Below are positions 10,216-37,464 of a DNA stretch of 64,000 bases, piece after piece. Origin of the DNA: Odontocerum albicorne. Its lineage: Eukaryota; Arthropoda; Insecta; Trichoptera; Odontoceridae. The notes below the pieces were generated by a model. The model was not told the origin of the DNA. It searched no databases and saw only the letters and a program-made list of their open reading frames with translations. The position numbers and the translations under genes were made by a program. The stretch is taken from contig OX463863.1 in NCBI GenBank assembly GCA_949825065.1, positions 21,972,251-22,036,250 of the forward strand, read 5' to 3'. Position 1 is the first letter of the stretch, and each line of letters begins with the position of its first letter.

Positions 10216-12240
10216 TTTAGAGATAAGTTCACTGTCGCGCAGTGGAATGTTCGGTCTCTCAATACTGCAATCGATGAGCTACCACTTGTGCTCTCCCGCG
10301 ATGATAAAGACGTGCTCTGTCTTAATGAAACCAGGTTGTCGCCAGCGTCTGATATTGCTGGCTTTATGATACCAGGTTACTCTTTTCTTCAAACCCCTAG
10401 GCACACTAGAGGTGGTGGTGTGGGTTTCTTTATAAAAGAGCATTTAAACGCGACGATATTATTAGCATCATGCGATCGTGATGTTGAGTACTCCTGGATG
10501 AAACTTAAAATAAATGGTATAACTATAGTCATCGGCACAATCTACCGTCCTCCAAACTCTAATCTAAACACTGCTCTAGATGTTTTAAGTGAACATTTGT
10601 CACGATTTCTGCCATGCTGTGACCGTATATTTTTCATGGGTGACCTGAACATCAACCTTTTAAATACGACCACTGCTTTCTATAAAAAAATCCAAGATTT
10701 GATTGATTCTTTTGGACTCTCACAATTAGTTTCGGAACCCACCAGGATTACTGGCTATAGTGAGACATTATTAGACGTTTTTTGCACCGACTCGAAGCAT
10801 GTGGTTCTATCTGTGGAGGTATTTCACTGTAGTAATCATGGTATGGTGGTTGGTGTTTTGAACCTCCCAAAACAAAAGGCCCCACCATGTGCCATTGAGT
10901 ATAGAGACTTTACCGCTGCTAACCAGAATGAGCTCTACGTCGCGTTAAGTCGTGTGCCGTGGTATCGTATCTATCGTGAGGGAAGCGTGGGTGGTAGGGT
11001 TGAGGTGCTAAATTCGCTATTGCATGACATTTTGGAAGGCCATTTCCCACTCAGGAGGAAAACTTTTTACCGCTCGCGTAGTCCATGGTTTACAGCTACA
11101 ATAAGGATGTTAATCAAGTCGAGAAACAGGGCGGAAAATAAATTCAAGAGGACAAAGCACCCATTGCATGAATATGAATATAAACTACTTCGAAATCAAA
11201 CAAATAGTGTCATAAGACGTGAAAAAACGGCTAACTTCTCTAATTTTGTTAACTGCAATACTAAAAACCCAAAGGAGATGTGGAAGAACCTGAACTCGTT
11301 GATAAATCCAAACAAAGGAACGTCTGGTGGAGTTCCATCCCATCTGACCAATCCTGATGATTTGAACAATTTCTTCGCGTCAGCGAGTCAGAGTGATCTG
11401 CCCGACACAACTCTTTTAAACTATTATGCAAACAATCGTAGGGAGGGAAGCTCAACGTTTGAGTTCTCATTCGTCACACCCGAACAAGTCGAAAAGGCTC
11501 TTGAATTTATTAAATCGAATGCAGTGGGTGCTGATGGTATTCCGATAAAATTGATACGACTCTGTTTGCCATTTATTAAGGACATGCTTGCGGGAATTTT
11601 TAATCCATCTCTTCCATATGTTTGGAAGTTTGCTCTAGTCATCCCAATTCCAAAGAAACAAAACGTCGTTGAATTTAAGGATCTACACCCAATAAGTATT
11701 CTCCCAGTCATATCAAAGATTCTGGAGAGATTGGTGTTCCTTCAGATATCGGATTATCTTCTATCCAATGACCTATTGCCCAAGTATCAATCTGGCTTCA
11801 GGCCTAAATATAGCACAACGACGGCACTGAGCTGTGTGGTGGATGACATATTACGGGAATCAGATAAGGGAAAGGTTTCTGCTTTGCTTCTGCTGGATTA
11901 TTCAAGAGCTTTTGATTCTGTCAATTCAGATCTCCTGGTCTCTAAACTATCCTTTTTGGGGTTCTCAGAGAGTGCATGCCAGCGGCTAAAAAGTTTCCTA
12001 ACTGGTAGGAGTCAACGAGCTACCACTAGAGACCAGGCTGGACTACGGGTGTTGTCCCACCCCACGAGCCTTAAAAATGGATGCCCCCAAGGGTCAATAC
12101 TGAGTACCCTACTCTTTAGCCTATATACATCCGATCTTCCAGATGTGATAAGGAACTGTAGCTACCACATGTATGCGGACGATACTCAACTTTATTATTC
12201 GTTTGGAAGTGATGAGGTAAATCTGCCGCTCAACACATAA
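10216..12240 (+). pseudogene. LINE ORF2: AP endonuclease plus reverse transcriptase
   Basis: The open frame runs about 675 codons from FTVAQWNVRSLN to the stop at 12238-12240. Endonuclease motifs include QWNVRSLN near the start, CLNETRLS with the catalytic Glu, RGGGVGFF, GDLNINLL, and CSNHGM, where the usual SDH box has become SNH. The reverse transcriptase starts near 11460. It contains the region that is normally a PISLLP motif (here HPISILPVI), then LLDYSRAFDSV with a catalytic Asp, GCPQGSILSTLLFSLY and YADDTQLYYSF. A frameshift or stop at 12240 separates the thumb and C-terminal part, which continue in another frame. It would copy its own RNA into nicked DNA, but the frameshift and the endonuclease change suggest it is dead. 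Confidence 0.88.
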
Positions 12241-12260
12241 ATGATTATCTCTAGCGGCTG

Positions 12261-13260
12261 ATGATATGGTCTAAGATGCATGCGCTTCTCTTGAACCCTA
12301 CGAAATCGGTTATGATTGTAATGGGTACAAGACAACAAGTCGAAAAGTTGAACGAGCCTTTGGAAATAAAGATTGGTAACGCGATTGTGCCTACAGAGAG
12401 CGTGGTGCGTAATTTGGGTGTGTATATGGAATATGACTTAAAATTCGAGGCTCACGTTAAAACTAAATTACAATGGGCTTTTTCACGGCTTAAAAATATT
12501 TATCGAATCCGTCAAAACCTGTAGATTGAGGCTAGACGTAGAATAATCGACGCGCTCATTATCCCAATAGTCGAGTATGGTGATTGCATCTATGGACCGT
12601 GCCTTCTAAAGAAAACCGAAAAAAAGTTGCAAAATGCTTGCTGTAGGTATTGTTTCAACATTTCCCCCAGAGGACACATCACCCGTTTTTTGAGAGCTTT
12701 TAAAATTATTATTATGATTACACATGACAAGAAATATACATAATTTGCGAAAAAACAACAGGTAATTTAATTTGGACATACATTATTTTAATGGACCTGG
12801 GTTTGTCGCCTTTCATTTGTCGTATCCCCAGTAAACTAGGCTTTTGCCTGTATCTCACTGAGGATATTTAGCATGCAAAAATAAATCGATACTTCTTTCC
12901 GATTTTTGATTACACAAAAACAAAACCCCGTTGCACGCTCTCATCAACCTGACAAACAGTGACACTCAACTACAACTGGAAACATCTTACGAAATTCAAC
13001 TCCTCACACGTCATCACTTTAGAAAGACCAAACTTGTTCATCCCATAATATACCGTACACAATCATAAGAATAAAAATAAAAACAAAAGTATGGACATGA
13101 AACAAAGGCGGTTTCTTCACTTAAGCGTACTCATGCATAAAATTACCAGTACAAAAATGCCACTTTATCTCTTCGAAAAACTGAACTGGGCCAGAAACTT
13201 TCACGGCTACGAAACTAGAAGCAGAGAGAGACTCTTTTACTTATCCCAAACCATAACCTA
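12261..13260 (+). pseudogene. LINE ORF2 C-terminal region in broken frames
   Basis: From 12261 the frame includes LLLNPTKSVMIVMG, VVRNLGVYMEYDLKFE and a helical stretch ending RIRQNL at a stop (12522-12524). It continues past that stop as ARRRIIDALIIPIVEYGDC to about 12690. After an unrelated 395-bp stretch it resumes at about 13090 with RRFLHLSVLMHKIT and PLYLFEKLNW. The order matches the post-RT region of CR1/Jockey-type LINEs. Confidence 0.75.
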
Positions 13261-13725
13261 ACACTGTTCAGGGGATCCTTCTCATACTCAGCCAGCAAAT
13301 GCTGGAGTGAGTTGCCCCAGGCCTTGAAGGAGCGGGTGAATAGTTATACCTTCAGAGATGCTCTAAAGTGTTATCTTCTGGGTTTCTCAGTGGTTAACGG
13401 GTCTCTTATTTGCTTTTTTTTCTTTCTTTCTTTTCTCTCTTTTCGCTGGTGGTGAATCGAGGATTGTGCGTACATGTTCGTGCGTTATCTCCTCATTCAT
13501 TCTTTTAAAACTGCTTAACTATTTCAATGTATTACTGCATAACTATTTCAATGTTGTCTCAACTATTATATTTCCCATTTGTCATTTTGTAAAATTTGGA
13601 GTCCTTTGAGGCTTTTCTTTTTTTCATTCTTGCTGACAGTTAACCTGAGGTGGTATATGTGGGTTTATTTTTTATTTTGTTTTCTGCCATACGTTTTTGT
13701 TTTTTTATTTTTATTTATTCTTTAG

Positions 13726-13755
13726 CCCTTGCCGATCTGTGATCGGACGCAAGGG
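13726..13755 (+). other. Small hairpin in the LINE 3' region
   Basis: CCCTTGCCGATC (13726-13737) can pair with GATCGGACGCAAGGG (13741-13755) in two 6-bp helices separated by a 3-nt bulge, with a TGT loop. It lies near the apparent 3' end of the LINE. A role in recognition by the element's reverse transcriptase is only a guess. Confidence 0.35.
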
Positions 13756-14099
13756 ACCAGGACTTATATTTTATTTAATTTCTCGAAATATACTGCTTGC
13801 AGGGTCTTCATACTTGATGTATTGCTCATCGATGATTTGAATTATGTCGTTACGAAATAAAAATATTCATAAATGTCAACAGAAATTAATAATATTAAAT
13901 CGAGAATTTACGAAATTTGAAACACCCCGTATGACTCATTCTTTTTTGACAGTTCATATTTTACATCCGTTCCAAGGATTCGTCACCAGTTTTATAATTC
14001 TGATTGTTATTTTTTGCTATTTTTATCTGGTATGTTTTTTTCTATTGTTATTTTTTTATCTGGTACGTTCTTTTGTACCGTTACTCTTTTTATAATAAA

Positions 14100-16134
14100 T
14101 GTATATTTGTTACATTTTTCTTTATTATTTCATTTTCAAAAATATAATAATTTAAATGGCGGGGAATATCGATAGCGGTTATAGCGATTTGGAATTTGAG
14201 GCGACAGGCAATATATTAGAATCAAAAGATTTTGTCGAGGTACAGGTGAAGTAGATTCTGATTTGGAGACGAGTGAAGAAGACGAAGAAATATTATTTAC
14301 ATCAAAACATGGATTCGAATGGAGTTCATTACGAGTACCACCTCAATCTTCAAGGTGTCGGGCATCAAATATTCTCACCGAAGATTTTTGACTGAGAAAT
14401 TCAAGTATAAATATATGGTCCATAAAAAATATGTGTTGTCTGTTTGTAAATGAAGAGGTAGTAAAAGTGATAGTTAAGAAACAAATCGTCATTTAAATCG
14501 AATTCATTCAAAAAAGAACCAACCAATATCAAAAGACGAGTTGTCATATATGCATTCATTGGAATATTGCTCGCATCTGGCAGAAATTGAACACGGAAGC
14601 TATCTTTGAGTAAATTGTGGATAAGTGAAAGTCCCTTTTGCCAGTCATTTTTCACAGCAGCTCTGTCTCGAGATAGATTCATCTATATTTACAGTTATAT
14701 TCGTTTTGATGATAAAGAAACCCGAGAAGAGAGATATCAGGTTTCTTCAGATAAATTAGAACCAATTAAGTGGATTTTAAAAATGTTACCTCCATCAAAT
14801 TAGCCGATGATCTTTTATTACAATGTTTAACTCTAACTGGCACGCTTCGAAACAATAAAAGAGAAATCTCACTTGAATTTATACCGTCTAGAGAGAAAAC
14901 AATCCATAGTAGTATGTTTGCTTTTGCTGAAAATAAAATATTGTTTCGTGTGTACCACAAAAAATAAAGCAGTATTATTATTATCCACTCAATTCAATGA
15001 TACAGAAATTGATTATTCAAAAAAACAAGTCACTAATTATAAATCATAATAATACGAAAACAAGGAGTAGATACGGGGCACCAAATTACTAGAGAATACT
15101 CAGAAGATGGCCTTTCCGTCTTTTTATGGAAATTATAGATATGGCTGCATTGAACGCACACCTCTTATGGATAGAGAAATATCCAGAGTGGAAACAAAAT
15201 AAGAAATGCCACCGAAAACATTTCATAATAGAGTTAAGTATGGAATTGGCAAAGCTCAATATCCTAAAAAGTAAAAATAGCAACATCAAATATCACAAGC
15301 AACAACAAGATGCTTTCAATACAGTTTTAACATATTGTGGCGAGTCAATACCCGAAACATCAGTAAATAATACCCTGTTGGCACCCCGTGAGGTCTTCAA
15401 AAGAGGAAGTTGTGGGTTTTATTTAAAAATTCGAGAAAAAGAACCAGGTTATTCTGCAATATTTGTCAAACACCTGCGTGTTTAGTACGTAGAATAGAAA
15501 CAAAAGTTATTTGGTGCCCCAATTGCGATAACTTTCTCCACAGGATTAAACTTTGATGATATGATATGTTTGTTTTATTTTCAAATTTTCTGTAGTACTT
15601 ATATTTCAAAATTGCATATATTTTATTGATTTGAATTTCGTGTTTGTTTATATATAATTTTGAATTTCATGTTTGTTTATATAAATTTCTCGCCCTAAAA
15701 CCTTAATTTTTGAATTTATATATTCATTTTATATTTTGTTTATTTATTATTTTGTTTATATTGTCTTTATTCGAATTATGGTTTTGTTGCCAAAAAAATA
15801 CACGCTACATTTTATTGTATAATTTTATGAAAAAAAAATTAAAAGGCTGGAAATCTCTTATCACGCATGCGCAGGAGAGGGGCGTTCTGAACGTTGCGCA
15901 GACCGAACGACGCAGCGTAAAAATAATATTCTTATAGAAATGTCGCCTAGCTGTTTCAGCTCTTATTTTATATTATTCGACATTTTAGTACATAATAAAA
16001 TTATGTTTATAGCTAATGACAAAAAACAACCTAGCAGATTTTACATAATTTTAATTTGAAACATACATGTTTACTGTACTCTTCGAGTCCAACAACATTA
16101 CTGGCGTGATATGTTTAGCACACTAAGGGAAGTG
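14100..16134 (+). mobile_element. piggyBac-like element, copy 1 (5' end not found)
   Basis: The 3' terminus is clear: ACACTAAGGGAAGTG ends at 16134 and abuts TTAA at 16135-16138, the piggyBac target. The last 80 bp also match copy 2 (42412 onwards, inverted). The transposase is broken into pieces (separate entry). No matching TTAA plus terminal repeat is visible at the 5' side, so that end is lost or too diverged. The element lies directly downstream of the LINE. Confidence 0.82.
14155..15545 (+). pseudogene. piggyBac-like transposase, copy 1, broken
   Basis: The start MAGNIDSGYSDLEFEATGN (14155) gives an acidic N-terminus that hits a stop within about 35 codons. Later pieces include SRDRFIYIYSYIRFDD (about 14667-14714), DKLEPIKWILKM, then after an internal deletion LTGTLRNNKREISLEF (about 14836) and a GVDTG-type Asp motif near 15066. 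The long C-terminal frame (15126-15485) includes MAALNAHLLWIEKYPEWKQ and the beginning of the Cys-rich tail. The central catalytic core present in copy 2 is deleted here. Confidence 0.82.
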
Positions 16135-16205
16135 TTAAATCAAATTCATAAATCAAAATAATTATGTTTAATCATAAAAAAATCTAAAGGAAGAGTTATT
16201 TAAAA

Positions 16206-16624
16206 CAGTGCTCCGCAACCGGTGTGCCGTGGCACACTGGTGTGCCGTCAGCCGGACACAGGTGTGCCGCGGTCAAATTCAGTGTATTTGACAATTTACA
16301 ATTTTTCATTATGTATTTAATAAACAATGACAAATACATTTTCATAATATTGTCTATTTTTCAAAATGTAGTATAGAATAATTATAACTAAATAATTTTT
16401 CAATGGTCCCCCAGCGCCTGGTGCCAACTGTTGAAAACTGCGTAGTGTGCTTTGTACACACCATGGCCGCACCAAATTAGTCATAGAGAAAGAAAAATTA
16501 CCCTTATGCGCGCCGCTGAAGACTCATGCGCATGCGTTATACTATATATTTTAGCTTTTGGTGTGCCGCGGAATTCTAGGAAGAATTTTGGTGTGTCGCA
16601 GGTGAGAAAGGTTGCGGAGCACTG
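16206..16624. mobile_element. hAT-type MITE with perfect 8-bp target duplication
   Basis: CAGTGCTCCGCAACC at 16206 and GGTTGCGGAGCACTG ending at 16624 are perfect 15-bp inverted repeats. ATTTAAAA is duplicated at 16198-16205 and 16625-16632. The inverted paralog at about 7006-7050 has the uninterrupted sequence with one ATTTAAAA, an empty site. Repeated GGTGTGCCG words near both ends may be subterminal transposase sites. It is 419 bp long and non-coding. Confidence 0.95.
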
Positions 16625-16632
16625 ATTTAAAA

Positions 16633-17030
16633 CGTCATGAAAGGATTTGTAGAGGAGAAAAGCTCTTCAGCTGTGGACAAAATGATAAGATTTTCAGAAA
16701 AAAACTATTAACACTCATAATCGGATTCACAGTGGAGAGAAAGGCCTTGGCTGTGATTATTACTCAAATATATTTTCGAAACAAAAGTATTTTAAATCTC
16801 GTGAAAATATTCTTATTGGATAGAAACCCAACAGCTGTGGATAGTGTGGGAAAGCACTTTCAAACAATACAAGTTTGAAACACTATTTGACTATTCGTAG
16901 CGCCCTTAACAATATGGAGATTATGGAATGACTCAGTTCTACGAAAACCGTTATTTAATATCTCATGAAAGGAATTATATTTAATATCTCATGAAAGGAA
17001 TTATATTTAATATCTCATGAAAGGAATTAT
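16633..17030 (+). pseudogene. Decayed C2H2 zinc-finger exon on the plus strand
   Basis: Finger remnants are recognisable on the plus strand: CGQNDKIF-like words, GEKLFSCG near 16655 and HERICRGE. It is the inverted copy of 6677-7046. The right part (16951-17030) contains about three tandem 26-bp units built on TTTAATATCTCATGAAAGG, and ends abruptly at the minus-strand finger satellite. It may be the tail of the decayed plus-strand paralog D. Confidence 0.65.
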
Positions 17031-33153
<16,123 letters not shown>

Positions 33154-34355
33154 CTACTCTCCACTATAAATCCTTTCATGAGATTTTAAAAGGCATTTAT
33201 GTGAGAATGTCTTATCACATTGTCCACTATGAATCCTTTCATGAGATTTTAAATGATTTTTTCGTGAGAATGTGTTATCACATTGTCCACAGCTGTAAGG
33301 CTTCTCTCCACTATGAATCCTTTCATGAGATTTAAAATTACATTTTTGTGAAAATGTCTTATCACATTGTCCACAGCTGTAAGGCTTCTCTCCACTGTGA
33401 ATCCGTTCATGAGACTTTAAAACCCATTTTTGTGAGAATGTCTTATCACATTGTCCACAGCTGTAAGGCTTCTCTCCAGTATGAATCCTTTCATGAGATT
33501 TTAAATTGCATTTTTGTGAGAATATCTTATCACATTGTCCACAGCTGTAAGGCTTCTCTCCACTATGACTCCTTTCATGAATTTTCAAATCAACTGTTAG
33601 AAGGAATGTCTTATCACATTGTCCACAGCAGTGAGGCTTCTCTCCACTATGAATCTTTTCATGAGATTTAAAATTACATTTTTGTGAGAATGTCTTATCA
33701 CATTGTCCACAGCTGTAAGGCTTCTCTCCACCATGAATCCTTTCATGAGATTTTAAATTGCATTTTTGTGAGAATGTCTTATCACATTGTCCACAGCTGT
33801 AAGGTTTCTCTCCACTATGACGACTCCTTTCATGAGATTTCAAATAATCTTTTCGTGAGAATGACTTATCACATTGTCCACAGATGTAAGGCTTCTCTCC
33901 ACTATGATTCCTTTCATGATATTTCAATTCACCTTTTCGTAAGAATGTCTTATCACATTGTCCACAGCAATGAGGCTTCTCTCCACTATGAATCCTTTCA
34001 TGAGATTTTAAATGCCCTTTATGTGAGAATGTCTTATCACATTGTCCACAGCTGTAAGGCTTCTCTGCACTATGAATCCTTTCATGAGATTTCAAATCAC
34101 CTTTTCGTAAGAATGTCTTATCCCATTGTCCACAGCTGTAAGGTTTCTCTCCACTATGAATCCTTTCATGAGATTTCAAATTATCTATTCGTGAGAATGT
34201 CTTATAACATTGTTCACAGCTGTATGACTTCTCTCCTCTATGAATTCTTTCATGATCTCGTAATTTATCTTTTCGTGAGAATGTCTGTGAACAATTTCCA
34301 CAACCATAGGAATTCTGTCCAGGTGGATTATTTTTATAAATGTTGCTCATATCAC
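33154..34355 (-). CDS. Zinc-finger gene A, exon 3: about 13 C2H2 fingers
   Basis: The acceptor TTCAG lies at 34360-34356. The exon then reads GTGAT and MSNIYKNNPPGQN, then CGNCSQTFSRKDK (finger 1), and ends at a TAG at 33154-33156. About 13 fingers follow the C-x2-C-x12-H-x3-H plan with GEKPYSCGQ linkers. Finger 3 has lost its second Cys (CGQWDK). Finger 6 has an extra residue between its histidines. The last unit is truncated (HSGQCDK). Joined to exons 1 and 2 the frame is continuous, giving about 539 residues. The product should be a nuclear sequence-specific DNA-binding protein; its target is unknown. The stop is the same linker AAG-to-TAG change that marks the downstream array, so the protein was probably longer once. 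Confidence 0.88.
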
Positions 34356-34678
34356 CTGAATCTAAAAATATATGAAAATTAAGAAAAAATCTGTTTTTTT
34401 TTTAATATTGAAGGGTTGAAAAGATAGATCTTAGTTCTTTTAGTAATAAAGCATTTCTCAAATTCGAGTTCTTTGATTCGTACAACAATTAACTTGTTTT
34501 GAATTGTTAACTGAGAAAAAAATTGACAGAGTTAAGATAAAAATATTTTAACTTTATTATTTGCGCTAAGGCTTAACTTGAATCCTATTTCAAACCAAAT
34601 TTAAAAATTGTGTTAAGAATTTAATAAATAAACGAAAACTTTTTCAGATTACAATTAAAATAATTATACTATACTCAC
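34356..34678 (-). other. Intron 2 of gene A
   Basis: The donor GTGAGT follows ATAACGA on the minus strand at 34678, and the acceptor TTCAG ends at 34356. It is AT-rich and aligns with intron 2 of genes B (50785-51088) and C (58241-58559). No other feature is seen in it. Confidence 0.8.
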
Positions 34679-34933
34679 TCGTTATTGCATGCGTGTCAGA
34701 AACATCCACAGTCTCTGTGTTACTGTCCCGAGCACATTCCTTTTTTATATCCGCTTCCTGTATGTCCATAGCAAAATCAGGTAATACTGGCGCAGTATCC
34801 TCTTCTACATTTTCTTCTTTTATGAAATAATCGGAACAAATTTTCAATTCCAAATCACAGGATTGCCTTTGTGAAGTCAGTACTGAGGTAATTTCTTTAT
34901 TGAATGTATCATAAGATTGCTGGGCTTTAATAT
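34679..34933 (-). CDS. Zinc-finger gene A, exon 2: acidic region with SUMO-like motifs
   Basis: The exon follows a TTTTTTTCATAG acceptor and ends ATAACGA before GTGAGT. It is 255 nt, exactly 85 codons, with phase 1 at both ends, the same as in genes B and C. The peptide starts IKAQQSYDTFNKE and contains FIKEENVEEDTAP and DIQEADIKKECARD. IKEE and IKKE fit the SUMO-acceptor consensus (hydrophobic-Lys-x-Glu). The region is acidic and lacks a known domain such as ZAD or KRAB. I infer a regulatory or protein-interaction role. Confidence 0.8.
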
Positions 34934-35468
34934 CTATGAAAAAAACATACAAGTTCAAATCTTCTAAGTAATAAAACAAATAGATAATATATTATCAACA
35001 ATTTGAAACCTCGTTTCTTTCACTTTCTGTTAATAAGTCTGAACTGACAATAAGGTCAACACAGCACTCATAGAGCTATCTTATCTTAATATGGCATGGC
35101 TTTTTAGCTATTATTATTATGTGACTCAAGAAGAGTATTAGGAGGAATGCTCAAGAAGATTGATGGTGCAGTTAATATATGTAATAGTTCCGAGTTAGGG
35201 GCAGAAGAAAAATAAGGGTAATGATTTGGTTCTCATCAGTAGAACTACCTTATATTTGAATTTGATCAAAATGAGGTATACAACATAACAGAACATCAGC
35301 ATACCGTGATTAATCAACTTTTTACTTATTATAATGATTGAAATATTTTTCAAAATAAAAATGTCAGAAACATTCTGGCCTATAAGTACACACCACCTTA
35401 TCCATGCCTGGTATGGAATAGGTGGTGTGTACCTGTAGGTTAAACATCACTCATACATCATAAGTTAA

Positions 35469-37240
35469 CACATTGTTTGCGGGAAACGCTTAAAAGCGTC
35501 TGTTACATACTGTTGGTAGAGCGGGAGACGCTTAAAAGTGTTGTATTTGCTTACTGTTGGTAGAGCACCGGAGACGCCAAAAAACGTTGTACAGATCGGA
35601 ATTGGGTTTGCGGTTACTTGTGAAGTGAAGCGATTAGTATAATGATTAGTAAGCGATCAGTATACTGATAATCTTCAGTATTGAGGCGATATTGTTTAGT
35701 CCAAGACGTTTTCCTTTTTCGTTTCTGCCAACATTCCGCTACTGCAAATTATTTTTATTAAAAAAATATTACAAAATCCCTATCATTGTATCATATAGTA
35801 TAGTATAGAGGATATAGTACAGTATAGTGGATATAGTACAGTATAGTGGATATCGATCGCTGTTGTGTTTGAAAAGTTATTTGTTCCGTATTTTTATAAT
35901 AAATGAATATTTTTTTCATCAAAAATATCCAATAAAAATGAATTACAATAGTAATAAGAGCGATGGGGAATTGTGTGCTGATAATTTGTCAGATTATTCT
36001 TGTGTTGAGAAAAATACAGATGGGGAATTTGAAACTAGTGATAATGAAGTGACCGCTCGTCCTCGGACATTTTTCCGATGAACAATTTCAAGCGATTAGG
36101 ATTCAGACTCGGACGAAGGTGAATAAGAAAGGTCATCAGCAGACAATCCACCAGTCCTGGAAGAGTTTTTAGGTTGACCAGGTTTAACTACCGGTAGTGT
36201 TTTGAATAGTGTAACGGAAGCGGTAAATTTATTCATAGATGATTTTTTTACATTCCTTGTACAAGAATCTAACAGATATTATTATCAAAATAGGCACAAA
36301 TTTTAAATATATAAGAAAACTCCAACGGAAAGACATTACAATACAAGAAATGAAGAACTTTTTGGGACCTATCTTTCTTATGGGACAAGTCCGTAAGGAC
36401 AGAAGATATGAATACTGGAGATCAGATGCACCCACGGAAACACCATTTTTTGCGAGCAGATCAATATATTTCTTATTATTCTATCTTACGAAAAACTACT
36501 AAATGGACAAAAAGACTGGCGATGTATTCAATAAATTGTGCATTGTTCAACTCCTTTGTTGTGTATAACTCTGTTAAAAGAGAAAATAAAATAAAATATA
36601 AACAATTTTTAAAGGACATTGCAGAACACCGGGTGGCTGATTAGATTTCGTCGGATAATATTCAAGACTCGGAACCGACACCATCGACATCTGGTGTCCG
36701 AAAAAAATCTTCAACATTAGATTCTCCGGGAAGACTTTCAATGGATATGAGAAAACATACATTGGAAAAGATTGAAAGCACTGGTAAAAACAAGAATCTA
36801 CTAAGTAGATGTCGTGTGTGCGCGGTCCACAAAGCGCGTAGCGAAACCCGATATATGTGTAAATTTTGTGATGTGCCATTACGTAAAGGGAACTGTTTCC
36901 AACGATATCATACTTTAAAACAATATTGGTGTTTATTTTTTCGTATTTTACAAAATATATATTATGTTGAACATGTACAGAAGGACTAAATGGACAGTAA
37001 GGTAAAAATGCAATTTAACCTTAAATATCATAATTGTTTACCCAAATATATATATAAGTTTATAAATAGATCATTAAAAACAATTTCATTAATGATAAAA
37101 TGCTGAAAATTTTATTTAAATATGATCAATAGCTATCAAGTTATAGTAATTTTACGTGAAACGTAATTTCGCGCGCTAATCTAAATTAATTGCCCGCTTA
37201 ACAGTATAGATTGATGAAAAAACCGCCCGACAACAATGTG
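35469..37240 (+). mobile_element. piggyBac-like element in intron 1 of gene A
   Basis: The element is precisely flanked by TTAA at 35465-35468 and 37241-37244. Its ends are CACATTGTTTGCGGG and the mirror of CACATTGTTGTCGGG. Gene B has the empty site with one TTAA-containing stretch (about 51870). Length is 1772 bp. The left end has three imperfect direct repeats, GGGAAACGCTTAAAAGCG-like, at about 35480, 35522 and 35569, with TGTTGGTAGAGC between them. These are candidate subterminal transposase sites. Its family differs from the copies at 14.1-16.1 and 42.4-44.5 kb. Confidence 0.93.
35938..36989 (+). pseudogene. piggyBac-like transposase, internally deleted
   Basis: MNYNSNKSDGELCADNLSD (35938) opens an acidic N-terminus. 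After a stop and frame change, 36239-36502 reads KDITIQEMKNFLGPIFLMG and YEYWRSDAPTETPFF, typical of the N-terminal part of the DDE_Tnp_1_7 domain. The central catalytic segment is missing. 36523-36644 (FNSFVVYNSVKR, YKQFLKDIAEH) belongs to the region before the tail, and 36741-36930 has the Cys-rich C-terminal domain (CRVCAVHKARSETRYMC and CDVPL). It is non-functional without the catalytic Asp residues. Confidence 0.85.
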
Positions 37241-37301
37241 TTAATTGATTGTCATATCTCACAAATTTAGTTTGTTTTAACAATGAGTGTATTAAGTTTA
37301 C

Positions 37302-37464
37302 TTGGGTCTGTGGGATTATCAACATGTCTGGAATCTGCGCTGATATCTTGCGCACATTCCTGTTTGATATCTGTCTCATGTACACTGATATCATAGTGGG
37401 GGAACACTGCAGCCTTTTCTTCTTTCCCCATTTCATATGCAATCTCGTGTAGCTGAGGATCCAT
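37302..37464 (-). CDS. Zinc-finger gene A, exon 1: acidic N-terminus
   Basis: The start ATG at 37464 follows CCAGGTTATAG, which itself looks like a splice acceptor, so a 5' UTR exon may exist further upstream. The peptide starts MDPQLHEIAYEMGKEEKAA and contains YDISVHETDIKQECAQD. IKQE is a further SUMO-like site. The exon ends CCCAA before GTAAAC (phase 1), and joining to exon 2 gives DPNIKAQ in frame. Compared with gene B it lacks the KAKDGD stretch. Confidence 0.78.

Larger units (their letters stand above)
10215..13760 (+). mobile_element. Non-LTR retrotransposon (CR1/Jockey group), 5' truncated and interrupted
   Basis: The element carries an AP-type endonuclease and a reverse transcriptase (separate entry). 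A post-RT region follows in broken frames (12261-12690, 13085-13260), and then a T-rich 3' region with a small hairpin at 13726-13755. About 395 bp at 12690-13085 interrupts the post-RT region and is not recognisable; it looks like an insertion. ORF1 is absent. The 3' end is placed near 13760 by loss of similarity to anything coding and is uncertain. From 13760 to 14100 I see only AT-rich sequence. Confidence 0.8.

Noticed and set aside
13844..14095. 83-codon hydrophobic frame
   Set aside because: AT-rich, T-run driven, no similarity to anything recognisable, and lying between two transposons.
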